Source of the DNA: a virus | Reading direction: 5' to 3' (one strand) | Virus record (IMG/VR): IMGVR_UViG_3300044639_000560 | Span: 1 to 50,117 of that record | DNA: 50,117 nucleotides | Shown: one piece after another, positions 42,749 through 49,998 of the stretch | Layout: each line of letters starts with the position of its first letter | Position numbering within the stretch: position 1 is the first letter of the stretch | Position numbers and translations under genes: made by a program | Notes under the pieces: model-generated | Told to the model about the DNA's origin: nothing | Databases searched by the model: none | The model's input: only the letters and a program-made list of their open reading frames with translations

Positions 42749-43426
42749 ATGGCAATTCAACTAAAAGGTACTGGCAGCATTGCATCATCGGGGGTCAAGA
42801 TGATGGTGTACGGCCAAGCAGGAGCTGGCAAGACATCTCTCATCAAGACACTTCCTCACCCAGTCATAATCTCAGCCGAGGGCGGTCTCTTGTCAATACA
42901 AGACGCAGACCTACCATACATCGAGATCCGTGGTCTGGATGATCTGCGCGAGGCTTACAATTGGGCAACTTCTGCTGACGAAGCAAAAAACTTTGAGTCG
43001 ATAGCTCTGGATTCTATCTCAGAGATCGCCGAAGTGGTGCTGATCGCAGAAAAGAAAAGCAACAAAGATCCTCGTGCTGCGTATGGCGCGATGCAGGACA
43101 TCATGACCGAGATCATCAGAAGCTTCCGCGACATCTCAGATCGTCACATCTACTTTACGGCCAAGGCTGAGAAGGCAACTGACGAGACCGGGAAGATCTT
43201 GTACTCACCCAGCATGCCCGGCAATAAGACTGGACAGAGCCTTCCATACTTCTTCGACTTGGTAATGGCACTACGGGTCGAGACGAATGAAGAGGGCGTT
43301 AGTCAGCGGGCATTGATGTGCGATTCAGACAGCTCATGGCTGGCAAAGGATCGTAGCGGGAAGCTCAATAGGTGGGAGTCTCCAGATCTGGGTGAGATCA
43401 TTGCAAAGATCGGAGGTGCAAAGTGA
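42749..43426 (+). CDS. Sak4-like RecA-fold ATPase (AAA_24), single-strand annealing (225 aa)
   Basis: Phage recombination ATPase. Walker A is VYGQAGAGKTS (Lys28), a Walker B-like FESIALDSISEI has Asp88, and DISDRHIYFTAKAEKATDET followed by SPSMPGNKTGQSLPYFFDLV is the usual AAA_24/Sak4 end. Length is typical (about 220-250). AGGAG precedes ATG 42749. It overlaps the next gene by 4 bases and lies with DUF669 and a RecB-like nuclease, the usual trio for annealing-type recombination. Confidence 0.8.
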   Translation: MAIQLKGTGSIASSGVKMMVYGQAGAGKTSLIKTLPHPVIISAEGGLLSIQDADLPYIEIRGLDDLREAYNWATSADEAKNFESIALDSISEIAEVVLIAEKKSNKDPRAAYGAMQDIMTEIIRSFRDISDRHIYFTAKAEKATDETGKILYSPSMPGNKTGQSLPYFFDLVMALRVETNEEGVSQRALMCDSDSSWLAKDRSGKLNRWESPDLGEIIAKIGGAK

Positions 43427-43815
43427 GCAACGACATCGAGTATCTCGTGCGCGAGTGGGAAGCCAGCAAGACCGATGAGTCAGAGGCTACTGCACGGCGC
43501 AGGCGCTTCGAGGATCTAATCGTTGCAGCTCTTGAGATTCCAGAATCTCTTGAGGGTACGGAGAACTTCGATGTCGGCAGCTACAAGCTCAAGATCGTAG
43601 GCCGTCTCAACCGTAAGGTTGATTCCGAGATGCTGGTTCAGATCGCCGAGGAGAATGGTCTGTCTGACCACCTCTCAAGCCTGTTCCGCTGGAAGGCCGA
43701 GATGAATGTAACAGTATGGAAAGCAGCATCAGAAGCAATCACCCGCCCACTTTTGGACGCGGTGACAACCGAGCCGGGTCGCCCCAGCTTTTCAATTCAA
43801 ATCAAGGAGCAATAA
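43423..43815 (+). CDS. Phage protein linked to the recombination module (130 aa)
   Basis: A charged helical protein with FDVGSYKLKIVGRLNRKVDS, then SSLFRWKAEMNVTVWKAASE and a PGRPSFSI end. I recognise this pairing from phage genes that sit between Sak4-like and DUF669 genes; its biochemical role is unknown. The start is GTG 43423, overlapping the Sak4 stop (GTGA). Confidence 0.7.
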   Translation: MSNDIEYLVREWEASKTDESEATARRRRFEDLIVAALEIPESLEGTENFDVGSYKLKIVGRLNRKVDSEMLVQIAEENGLSDHLSSLFRWKAEMNVTVWKAASEAITRPLLDAVTTEPGRPSFSIQIKEQ

Positions 43816-43816
43816 A

Positions 43817-44290
43817 ATGGCCTCATTAGGTGAAACATTTGACCTTAGCAAGATGGATCAACCCTCTAACTCTTTCGAGCCGTTACCAGTGGGTTGGTAT
43901 GACGCAACAATAACCAAGGCTGAAATCAAAGCCACAAAGTCCGGCACGGGCAAGTACGTCTCGATCCGCTTTGACATCACTGGCCCAACACATCAGGGCC
44001 GTGTCGTGTTCACGAACATCAACGTTCGTAACGCGAACCCTACAGCTGAGAAGCGTGGCCGCGAGGATTTCGCAGCGATCATGTTAGCTGGCGGAATCCC
44101 AACTGCTACCGATTCAGACCACCTCATCGGCGCGAGCATGAAGATCGATCTGGGTATCGAGCGCAGTGAAGAGTACGGCGACAAGAACAATATCAAGGCG
44201 TACAAGGCATTGTCAGGCGGCATCCCTGCAGCTGAAGCTGCAACCAAGACAGCGGCAAAGGGCAGCGGCCCGTCTTGGTCAACGAAGTAA
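43817..44290 (+). CDS. DUF669 protein, probable ssDNA-binding (157 aa)
   Basis: The N-terminus FDLSKMDQPSNSFEPLPVGW, then YDATITKAEIKATKSGTGKY and VSIRFDITGPTHQGRVVF, match DUF669, an OB-fold-like family found with phage annealing proteins. The tail is Ala/Ser/Lys-rich and ends GPSWSTK. It likely coats single strands for the Sak4-like ATPase and replication. It starts at ATG 43817, 1 base after the previous stop. Confidence 0.8.
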   Translation: MASLGETFDLSKMDQPSNSFEPLPVGWYDATITKAEIKATKSGTGKYVSIRFDITGPTHQGRVVFTNINVRNANPTAEKRGREDFAAIMLAGGIPTATDSDHLIGASMKIDLGIERSEEYGDKNNIKAYKALSGGIPAAEAATKTAAKGSGPSWSTK

Positions 44291-44300
44291 ATAACGGAGA

Positions 44301-44329
44301 CCCTGCCCGAAAGGGTGGGGTTTATTCTT
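44301..44329 (+). other. GAAA-loop hairpin with T-rich tail in front of the nuclease start
   Basis: CCCTGCCC-GAAA-GGGTGGGG (44301-44320) forms a stem with wobble pairs and a GNRA loop, followed by TTTATTCTT and then ATG 44330. It may attenuate transcription. Because its G-rich 3' arm is the only possible ribosome-binding sequence, it may also mask the nuclease start. Confidence 0.55.
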
Positions 44330-45373
44330 ATGAAGATTCCAGAACCAATGAATTCATTATCAGCAATGATCGACCGCGCCCACGAGGAGCGGCAGGAGCC
44401 GCCACGCCCCCACCTTGGGGCATCCATGCTGGGCCACCCGTGCGACAGATGGCTGTGGTTGTCCTTCAGATGGACGGTAGTCGAGAAGTTCCCCGGCAGG
44501 GTATTGCGTCTGTTCAGGCGCGGGCAGAATGAAGAGGCTCAGATTGTGAGCGACCTGAGATCTGCAGGCATAACCATAGTATCAACTGGTGGTGCTCAGA
44601 GCCGGGTTGATTTTGGCTCACATGTATCAGGCAGCTTGGACGGCGTGATCACGCATGGGGTTCCAGAAGCGCCAGCCAAGAAGCACATCGCCGAGTTCAA
44701 GACGCACTCCAAGAAGTCCTTCGATGATCTGATTAAGGTTGGGGTCGAGGCGAGTAAGCCGATGCACTATGTTCAGATGCAGGTCTACATGATGGGCAAG
44801 AAGATAGACCGGGCGCTGTACGTTGGTGTCTGCAAGGACGATGACCGCATCCACACAGAGCGAGTGCGGCTCGACAAGAAGGTTGCCGAGAAGGCTGTTG
44901 CTCGTGGTGTCAGGATCACGATGCTGGATCGGATGCCGGAGCCCTGTGCTGGAGCTGCACCAGACTGGTATCAGTGCAAGTGGTGTCCTGCTCATTCATT
45001 CTGCCACGACACCAAGCTCACCAAAGAGGTGAACTGCCGTACCTGCGCCCACTCTACGGCCACACCAGATTCCAAATGGACGTGCGCCAGATACGACAAC
45101 ATTGAACTGGCGGTAGAGAACCAACGCACTGGCTGTGACTCACATGTATTACATCCTGACCTAGTGCCGTGGGACAGGGTAGATAGCGACAACGCACACG
45201 AGGCTGTCTACATCATTGATGGCAAGCCCGTCAGGAATGGTGATCGGAACGTTGCCTATGACAACCAATGCTTCTCGAGCAAGGAGATGGTGTCCAATCC
45301 AAATGCCTGCGCCAATCCAGATGAGGTTATTAATGAGCTGAGATCTGAGTTCGATGCGAGGATTGTAGGATGA
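44330..45373 (+). CDS. RecB/Cas4-like PD-(D/E)XK nuclease with Cys cluster (347 aa)
   Basis: A DNA exonuclease, likely making single strands for annealing. Counting from ATG 44330, the motifs are a G-x3-E-type RRGQNEE, D104 (SGSLDG), E122-x-K124 (AEFKTH) and QMQVY (149-153). Cys38 (HPCDRW) with Cys216, Cys219 and Cys225 (CKWCPAHSFC) is the spacing of the 4Fe-4S cluster in Cas4/AddB nucleases. A further Cys-rich stretch (CRTCAH and later Cys) follows. A GTG at 44315 lies inside the hairpin and is less likely. It overlaps the helicase gene by ATGA. Confidence 0.8.
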   Translation: MKIPEPMNSLSAMIDRAHEERQEPPRPHLGASMLGHPCDRWLWLSFRWTVVEKFPGRVLRLFRRGQNEEAQIVSDLRSAGITIVSTGGAQSRVDFGSHVSGSLDGVITHGVPEAPAKKHIAEFKTHSKKSFDDLIKVGVEASKPMHYVQMQVYMMGKKIDRALYVGVCKDDDRIHTERVRLDKKVAEKAVARGVRITMLDRMPEPCAGAAPDWYQCKWCPAHSFCHDTKLTKEVNCRTCAHSTATPDSKWTCARYDNIELAVENQRTGCDSHVLHPDLVPWDRVDSDNAHEAVYIIDGKPVRNGDRNVAYDNQCFSSKEMVSNPNACANPDEVINELRSEFDARIVG

Positions 45374-46992
45374 TTGAGATATTGCTACGGGACTACCAGC
45401 AACGTGCGCTGGATGATCTCGACAACTGGTTCAGGACTAGCAAGCTCAAGCACCCGTGCCTAGTCCTGCCTACCGGGTCGGGCAAGAGTCACATTATTGC
45501 GGCGTTCTGCAAGGCTGCGATACAGAGCTGGCCCAACACCAAAATCCTGATGCTGACGCACGTCAAGGAGCTGATCGAGCAGAATGCCGCCAGAATGCGT
45601 GAGCACTGGCCGGATGCGCCGATGGGGATCTACTCATCTGGCATGGGGATGCGCCAACTGGGGAACTCCATCACCTTTGCCGGGATACAATCGGTCAGGA
45701 AGCGTGGGCATGAGATTGGACATATCGACATAATTATCATTGACGAGTGCCACCTCGTTGGACACAAGGCTGAGGGTGGGTATCGGACTCTGATCGATGT
45801 CCTGACCTCGATCAACCCCAACCTGCGGGTAGTAGGATTGACCGCCACCCCGTACCGTCTGGGGCATGGGGTCATCACCGACAAACCCGCCATATTCGAT
45901 GCGCTGCTTGAGTCTGTCCGCATCCCTGAGTTGATCTACAAAGGGTTCTTGGCAACGCTGCAGTCAAAGAAGACCAAGACGGAGCTGGACACATCGTCAG
46001 TCCACAAGCGTGGCGGGGAGTTCATCGAGAGTGAACTGCAGTCCGCAGTTGATACCGATTTGCAGAACTCTATGGTGGTAACTGAGACAATAGAGAGGGC
46101 GGGAGACAGGCGGTCGTGGCTATTCTTTTGCTCTGGCGTAGAGCACTCCTACCACATTGCCGATCAACTCAATCGGTATGGGATTGTGACGGAGACGGTC
46201 ACGGGCAATACCCCAAAGAAGGAGCGGACTAGAATCTTGGCCGACTTTCGCAGCGGGAAGATAAAGGCGCTGACCAATGCCAATGTCCTCACCACTGGAT
46301 TCGATCACCCCGACCTTGACCTGATCGTAATGCTGCGCCCGACCATGAGCGCGGTGCTGTACATCCAGATGGCGGGTAGGGGGATGCGCCCGAAGAGCCA
46401 CACTGATCATTGCATGGTGCTGGATTTTGCCGGGAACGTCTCTCGGCATGGGCCAATCACCAGTGTAGATACGCCACAAAAGGTCACGGAGGGTGGGGGT
46501 GTGCCGCCCGTCAAGGTATGCCCGGAGTGCCATGAGCTCGTTCATCCATCGGTGAAGATCTGCCCATCATGTGAGTATGAGTTTCCCGGCAATGATAAAA
46601 AGAAAGGGGCGGGCCTAAAACTCCATGATGATGACATCATGGGGATCGCCGGGAATGATATGACGATTGAGTCGTGGACTTGGTCAGCTCACACCAGCAG
46701 GCAGTCCGGCAAAGATATGTTGATGGTGAGGTACTATGGCACTAAGCTATCAGACCCAATCGTTAGCGAGTACCTTTGCATTGCCCATGATGGATATGCT
46801 GGAGAAATTGCCCGCAAACTGTTGATGAAAATAATCTGGGACTCTAAGGAGTTTTCGCGTTATGGGCCAGAGATAGGGGATGACATGGAAAAGACCGCTG
46901 GGAATTTGAATGACGCAGTAGCACGGCCAAAACGCATAGAGTACAAGCGGGACGGGAAGTTCTTTAAGGTCATGAATAGGAGCTGGAAATGA
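45370..46992 (+). CDS. SF2 DEAD/DEAH-type helicase with zinc ribbon (540 aa)
   Basis: An ATP-dependent DNA or RNA unwinding enzyme. Visible motifs are Q-motif region LLRDYQQRAL, Walker A LPTGSGKS (33-40, Lys39), DECH (125-128), TAT (158-160) and QMAGRGMR (333-340). A Cys4 knuckle follows (C384, C387, C398, C401: CPECHELVHPSVKICPSC), then a C-terminal domain of about 130 residues that is not recognised. It is similar in layout to UvsW/RadD-like phage helicases. It overlaps both neighbours by 4 bases. Confidence 0.85.
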   Translation: MIEILLRDYQQRALDDLDNWFRTSKLKHPCLVLPTGSGKSHIIAAFCKAAIQSWPNTKILMLTHVKELIEQNAARMREHWPDAPMGIYSSGMGMRQLGNSITFAGIQSVRKRGHEIGHIDIIIIDECHLVGHKAEGGYRTLIDVLTSINPNLRVVGLTATPYRLGHGVITDKPAIFDALLESVRIPELIYKGFLATLQSKKTKTELDTSSVHKRGGEFIESELQSAVDTDLQNSMVVTETIERAGDRRSWLFFCSGVEHSYHIADQLNRYGIVTETVTGNTPKKERTRILADFRSGKIKALTNANVLTTGFDHPDLDLIVMLRPTMSAVLYIQMAGRGMRPKSHTDHCMVLDFAGNVSRHGPITSVDTPQKVTEGGGVPPVKVCPECHELVHPSVKICPSCEYEFPGNDKKKGAGLKLHDDDIMGIAGNDMTIESWTWSAHTSRQSGKDMLMVRYYGTKLSDPIVSEYLCIAHDGYAGEIARKLLMKIIWDSKEFSRYGPEIGDDMEKTAGNLNDAVARPKRIEYKRDGKFFKVMNRSWK

Positions 46993-47315
46993 AGACAGAA
47001 CATGAGGAGCAGCGGGAGTTGGTGCAGTGGTTTAGGCGCAGCTTTCTGGTTAGGATCTTCGCCATACCAAATGGGGGTGCTCGGTCTGCAGGTACTGGGG
47101 CTCGGCTCAAGGCGGAGGGAGTAAGCGCCGGGGTTCCAGATCTATTTGTCCCGGCATGGAATCTATGGATCGAGATGAAGAACGAGAAGGGCGGGACGAT
47201 CAGCGCATCGCAGCGGGATTGGATCGAGTACTTAGAGGGCATCGGACACACGGTTATCATGGGGAATGGCAAGGAAGATGCCATGGACAAGGTTAACAAA
47301 TTCATCTCCAGATGA
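46989..47315 (+). CDS. VRR-NUC domain nuclease (108 aa)
   Basis: A stand-alone VRR-NUC protein. EEQRELVQWFRRSFLVRIFA opens the fold; GVPDLFVPAWNLWIEMKNEK holds the PD...(E)xK catalytic residues, and SASQRDWIEYLEGIGHTVIM completes the core. Phage members act on branched or flap DNA, which suits the helicase directly upstream (ATGA overlap). Length is typical (90-120). Confidence 0.85.
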   Translation: MKTEHEEQRELVQWFRRSFLVRIFAIPNGGARSAGTGARLKAEGVSAGVPDLFVPAWNLWIEMKNEKGGTISASQRDWIEYLEGIGHTVIMGNGKEDAMDKVNKFISR

Positions 47316-47449
47316 ATGCGTCCGGCGCGAAATAGCCAAGTGCTGAAAAAAGTATCGATGCCTTTAATCGAGACAAGCTATATCTTTTTAACCAATAAAA
47401 ATATCGGGGAACGAAAATTAACTATCCAGTTGGGGGGCAGTATTCGGAT

Positions 47450-47821
47450 TTGACGGGGAAGGGATCGCTGGCTGGGATCGCTGATGATGTGCTTAACATC
47501 ACCAAACGAAACAGGCTGCAATGGGAGGAGACTGAACGGCTGAAGCTTATGCGGACTGTAGAGATGCGGGACTACAAGCGACAGAGCAGGTCTAGGCAGG
47601 TAAAGCGGATGACTGCGGCCATGATGGACATCATCCAATACGTTAAGCACAAGCCGGGGGCGCAGCGCCGGGAGTTACTGGAGCGGGCTTTAGGGGGTAG
47701 AATCATCTCTCCATCCAGTTTGGGAGGTAGCCTAAAGGCTTTAGTTGATCAAGGAATACTGGAGACCAATGGGTTTACTGTAAACAGGAAGTTCTACATA
47801 AAGGGATCAAAGCATGATTAA
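47450..47821 (+). CDS. Hypothetical protein with winged-helix-like C-terminus (123 aa or slightly longer)
   Basis: A basic middle segment (LKLMRTVEMRDYKRQSRSRQ) precedes a winged-helix-like part (MMDIIQYVKHKPGAQRRELL, then SLGGSLKALVDQGILETNGF). The start is uncertain: TTG 47450 has no clear ribosome site, and the frame stays open to 47399. GGGGA lies suitably upstream of an ATT at 47417, where the reading INYPVGGQYSDLTGKGSLAG looks protein-like. It may be a regulator of the late rightward genes. Confidence 0.6.
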   Translation: MTGKGSLAGIADDVLNITKRNRLQWEETERLKLMRTVEMRDYKRQSRSRQVKRMTAAMMDIIQYVKHKPGAQRRELLERALGGRIISPSSLGGSLKALVDQGILETNGFTVNRKFYIKGSKHD

Positions 47822-47948
47822 GGATAAATGGCGGTACAGGTTCTCTCACCACGAGACGATGATCGTCTGTGTGATTCTATGTGTAGTAGTTGTCCCGGTA
47901 ATTTTGCTGCTGGTGCTAATCGGATACTTAATAGGACTCATGCTATGA
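47814..47948 (+). CDS. Small single-pass membrane protein (44 aa)
   Basis: Read by hand: MIKDKWRYRFSHHETMIVCV, followed by a long hydrophobic stretch (about 16-43: ILCVVVVPVILLLVLIGYLI). AAGGG precedes ATG 47814. It overlaps the upstream gene by 8 bases and the next by ATGA. Being one gene away from a cell-wall hydrolase, a holin or lysis-timing role is possible. Confidence 0.6.
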   Translation: MIKDKWRYRFSHHETMIVCVILCVVVVPVILLLVLIGYLIGLML

Positions 47949-48175
47949 GCGACATGAGCTACCTCAACTCGTCTCTTCTCAAAGAGCTGTCAGAAATCCT
48001 GATAAAGCACAAGGCCAACGAGACCATAACAATACTGGCGATCCTGTACTCAGCTGCGGTCGTCTCGTCCGGGGCGGACAAGGATAAGGCCCTGTACTTT
48101 ATATCTGACATGATCGATGACGCTCAAGAGCGTGACAGTGAGAAGACCCACCATGACAAGAAGAGATATAACTGA
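47945..48175 (+). CDS. Small hypothetical protein (76 aa)
   Basis: Reads MSDMSYLNSSLLKELSEILI, then TITILAILYSAAVVSSGADK and a charged end (DDAQERDSEKTHHDKKRYN). The central segment is hydrophobic but short, so membrane association is uncertain. ATG 47945 (ATGA overlap with the membrane protein) is preferred over a frame open to 47828. Its TGA shares a base with the next ATG. Confidence 0.55.
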   Translation: MSDMSYLNSSLLKELSEILIKHKANETITILAILYSAAVVSSGADKDKALYFISDMIDDAQERDSEKTHHDKKRYN

Positions 48176-48561
48176 TGGAGAGCATGCTGCTCTGGCTGAC
48201 GCTGACGATCTGGTACGAAGGAAGGTCTGAGCCTGAGCATTGTCAGGTCAAGATTGGGCAGGTCGTGCTTAATAGGTTAAATCAGATGGGGCCTGATGGA
48301 GACATCGCCAAGGTTGTTTTGGCTCCCGCTCAGTTCAGCTGGGTTCCAGAGAAGATGACCAATGGGGTTCTAAAGGTTGAGCACCGACCAAATAGAGAGA
48401 GTGCTGCTTGGGCAAAGTCCGAGCGAGCGGCCAGAACCGCCATATATGGACGGGGTCGGCTTGATGCAACGCACTTCCATGCGACTTGGATAGATAAGCC
48501 AGCCAGTTGGTACAGGCTTACGCATGTCACCACCTGTGGGCTTCACCACTTCTACAAATAA
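48175..48561 (+). CDS. SleB-type cell-wall hydrolase (Hydrolase_2, 128 aa)
   Basis: A peptidoglycan-cleaving enzyme. LTIWYEGRSEPEHCQVKIGQ holds the conserved E-x-R/E region, followed by VVLNRLNQ, VVLAPAQFSWV and the C-terminal DATHFHATWIDKPASWYRLT with CGLHHFYK, all matching the SleB/Hydrolase_2 family. There is no signal peptide, so it needs a holin or acts from the virion. It starts at ATG 48175, coupled to the upstream stop. The M15 enzyme at 49.6-50.0 kb is a second wall hydrolase. Confidence 0.8.
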   Translation: MESMLLWLTLTIWYEGRSEPEHCQVKIGQVVLNRLNQMGPDGDIAKVVLAPAQFSWVPEKMTNGVLKVEHRPNRESAAWAKSERAARTAIYGRGRLDATHFHATWIDKPASWYRLTHVTTCGLHHFYK

Positions 48562-48572
48562 GAGGGAACAAT

Positions 48573-48776
48573 ATGAGTAAATATGACGATGATCAGGGTG
48601 TCGTGATCCATCACAACCACCGCCACATAACAGACAAGAGCTTCATCTACATCAATGACGTATCAACCGATGTGGTTAGGACATTCAGGAAGTTTGGCTG
48701 GGTTCCGCCAAGCGAGCTGAAGCGTAAGCAGCAGGAAGAGGAGAAGATGATCTCCCAGTACTGTGATGAGAAGTGA
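48573..48776 (+). CDS. Small His-rich hypothetical protein (67 aa)
   Basis: Reads MSKYDDDQGVVIHHNHRHIT, then VVRTFRKFGWVPPSELKRKQ, ending in an acidic helix. The His cluster could bind metal but no family is recognised. GAGGGAAC precedes ATG 48573. It is the last rightward gene before the repeat-rich gap. Confidence 0.55.
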   Translation: MSKYDDDQGVVIHHNHRHITDKSFIYINDVSTDVVRTFRKFGWVPPSELKRKQQEEEKMISQYCDEK

Positions 48777-48779
48777 AAT

Positions 48780-48834
48780 CCGCTCGCGGGATTCGGAAAC
48801 CGCTCGCGGGATTCGGAAACCGCTCGCGGGATTC
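48780..48834. repeat. Three direct copies of a 20-bp repeat
   Basis: CCGCTCGCGGGATTCGGAAA occurs at 48780-48799 and 48800-48819, with a third copy truncated after GATTC at 48834. Each unit contains a small CCGC-TC-GCGG hairpin. It lies just after the last rightward gene. G+C-rich iterons next to an A/T-rich stretch suggest an origin, a packaging signal or a recombination-derived repeat. Confidence 0.8.
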
Positions 48835-49096
48835 AAGTTAACAATACCTGCTATTTAAGTTAACAGTTATTAACTTAGAGAAGGCATATAGATACTGCCT
48901 TCATCCTATACATATTAGAGATAGTAGTTCTGTCGGTTAGAGATAAGTGCAGGGGTCGAGGGGTTTGACCCTTTTGACAAAAGGGTGATACCCATCTATT
49001 GTGAATAAGTCAGGCAGCGAGCAGTAGAGTTTAGGACGTATTGTGAATCCCACCCATCTGTCGTTTTCGGGCCATGCCCCTAGCCCAACTTAATCG
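48835..49096. other. Non-coding convergent region with nested inverted repeats
   Basis: No credible gene was found here. It holds two direct AAGTTAACA copies (48835 and 48857), a dyad AAGTTAA...TTAACTT (48857-48876), a hairpin GAAGGCA...TGCCTTC (48880-48902) and ACCCTTTT-GAC-AAAAGGGT (48968-48986), the last a plausible two-way terminator. TATTGTGAAT and ACCCATCT each occur twice. On the plus strand TTGACA (48974), 17 bp, TATTGT could act as a promoter running antisense into the lysis genes. Confidence 0.6.
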
Positions 49097-49591
49097 TTAC
49101 TTTATGGCGGATTCTTCTTTGACCCAAGACTGGAGGGCTTTTAGGGTTTCTGCGTTGACGTTACAGGCTTGGTAGTTTTCAAGGATGGTATGGGTAGCAC
49201 TTTCAAGGCTAATGGTTCCCTCATCAACAATTCTGGTGGGGTCGGGAAGTTCAGATTTGACGGCGCTATCGTGGAGCATCCGCCAGCCAGCAGACAGATT
49301 GCAAGTATCTTGTACATAAGCCACCTCTTTAATTATCTCTCTGCTCGTTTTTTGCACGATTTGTACTCGATCCACATACCTTGTGACCGTATTGTCTGAA
49401 ACCACCGCCTGTTTGATCCCTGTTTCAATAGCATGGGCCTGCGCCTCGATTTGAGCCTCATAACAGCTTGTTACTCCCCAACGGTGACCAACGTATAGAC
49501 CAGCAGAAAATAATGCAGCAGCGAGCGTTGTGGCGATAGCAATTTTGGCGCTTAGAGATAATGCCTGTATTCCGGCGACAAATGGTATCAA
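49097..49591 (-). CDS. Rz-like inner-membrane spanin (164 aa)
   Basis: An N-terminal membrane anchor (LSAKIAIATTLAAALFSAGL) is followed by a periplasmic helical region (IEAQAHAIETGIKQAVVSDN) and a C-terminal part with CNLSAGWRMLHDSAVKSELP and TILENYQACNVNAETLKALQ. This is the layout of Rz-like proteins that help disrupt the outer membrane. TTG 49591 overlaps the endolysin stop as TTGA with AGGA upstream; GTG 49642 is a longer alternative without a ribosome site. No separate outer-membrane partner (Rz1) was identified with confidence. Confidence 0.7.
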   Translation of the reverse strand: MIPFVAGIQALSLSAKIAIATTLAAALFSAGLYVGHRWGVTSCYEAQIEAQAHAIETGIKQAVVSDNTVTRYVDRVQIVQKTSREIIKEVAYVQDTCNLSAGWRMLHDSAVKSELPDPTRIVDEGTISLESATHTILENYQACNVNAETLKALQSWVKEESAIK

Positions 49592-49998
49592 GGAATGAAT
49601 GTCCTGTGACCGCTGCCCGGTTTCCGGGTAGATAGGTGACACCAGCCATGTGTAAATCCGGGCGACTCTCTGTAGAGGTCGTGTTTCTCCAGAATTGAAT
49701 CTGTTACGAACTCATCGATGTCGCCAGCCGTATCCGCCACGTCTACACCCTGACCAGACTTATGCGAGCTAAACGGACTACCCGTCTTCGAGTTCTGTAA
49801 CCTGAACCCGCCATCGCCATTGTGATCGCCAGAGATATTGCACCCGGTCTTCAGACTGACTGGGATATGCTTCCCGGTTGCCAGCGTGAATTCCGCCAGC
49901 AGATCATTTACACGCTTCAGCAGATCCACAGCATTCAGGCTGATCTCTGGCGTGACAGCTGCGGTCTTGTTGTTAAAGTATTCCTGCAGCGTGATCAT
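49588..49998 (-). CDS. M15-type D,D-peptidase endolysin (136 aa)
   Basis: A zinc peptidase that cuts peptidoglycan peptides. Zinc ligands are H79 and D86 in SSHKSGQGVDVAD, and H121 in HGWCHLS, matching the SxHxxGxAxD...WxH pattern of M15/VanY-like enzymes. A GDHNGDGGFRLQNS stretch (57-70) looks like a metal-binding loop. There is no signal peptide, so it needs a holin. ATG 49998 overlaps the upstream membrane-protein stop (ATGA); the spanin gene follows. It is a complete lysis cassette in order. Confidence 0.8.
   Translation of the reverse strand: MITLQEYFNNKTAAVTPEISLNAVDLLKRVNDLLAEFTLATGKHIPVSLKTGCNISGDHNGDGGFRLQNSKTGSPFSSHKSGQGVDVADTAGDIDEFVTDSILEKHDLYRESPGFTHGWCHLSTRKPGSGHRTFIP

Noticed and set aside
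44275-44532. An 85-codon plus-strand frame overlapping DUF669 and the nuclease
   Set aside because: It is out of frame with the well-supported nuclease, has no ribosome site and its translation has no features.
48780-48834. Three 20-bp repeats considered as a mini CRISPR
   Set aside because: The copies are directly adjacent with no spacers and there are no cas genes; the Cas4-like protein is a phage RecB-family nuclease in a recombination operon.
49097-49591. An embedded Rz1-like outer-membrane spanin inside the spanin gene
   Set aside because: I could not find a credible frame with a lipobox and Pro-rich mature part; the small lipoprotein at 39.05-39.35 kb is far away and unlike Rz1.
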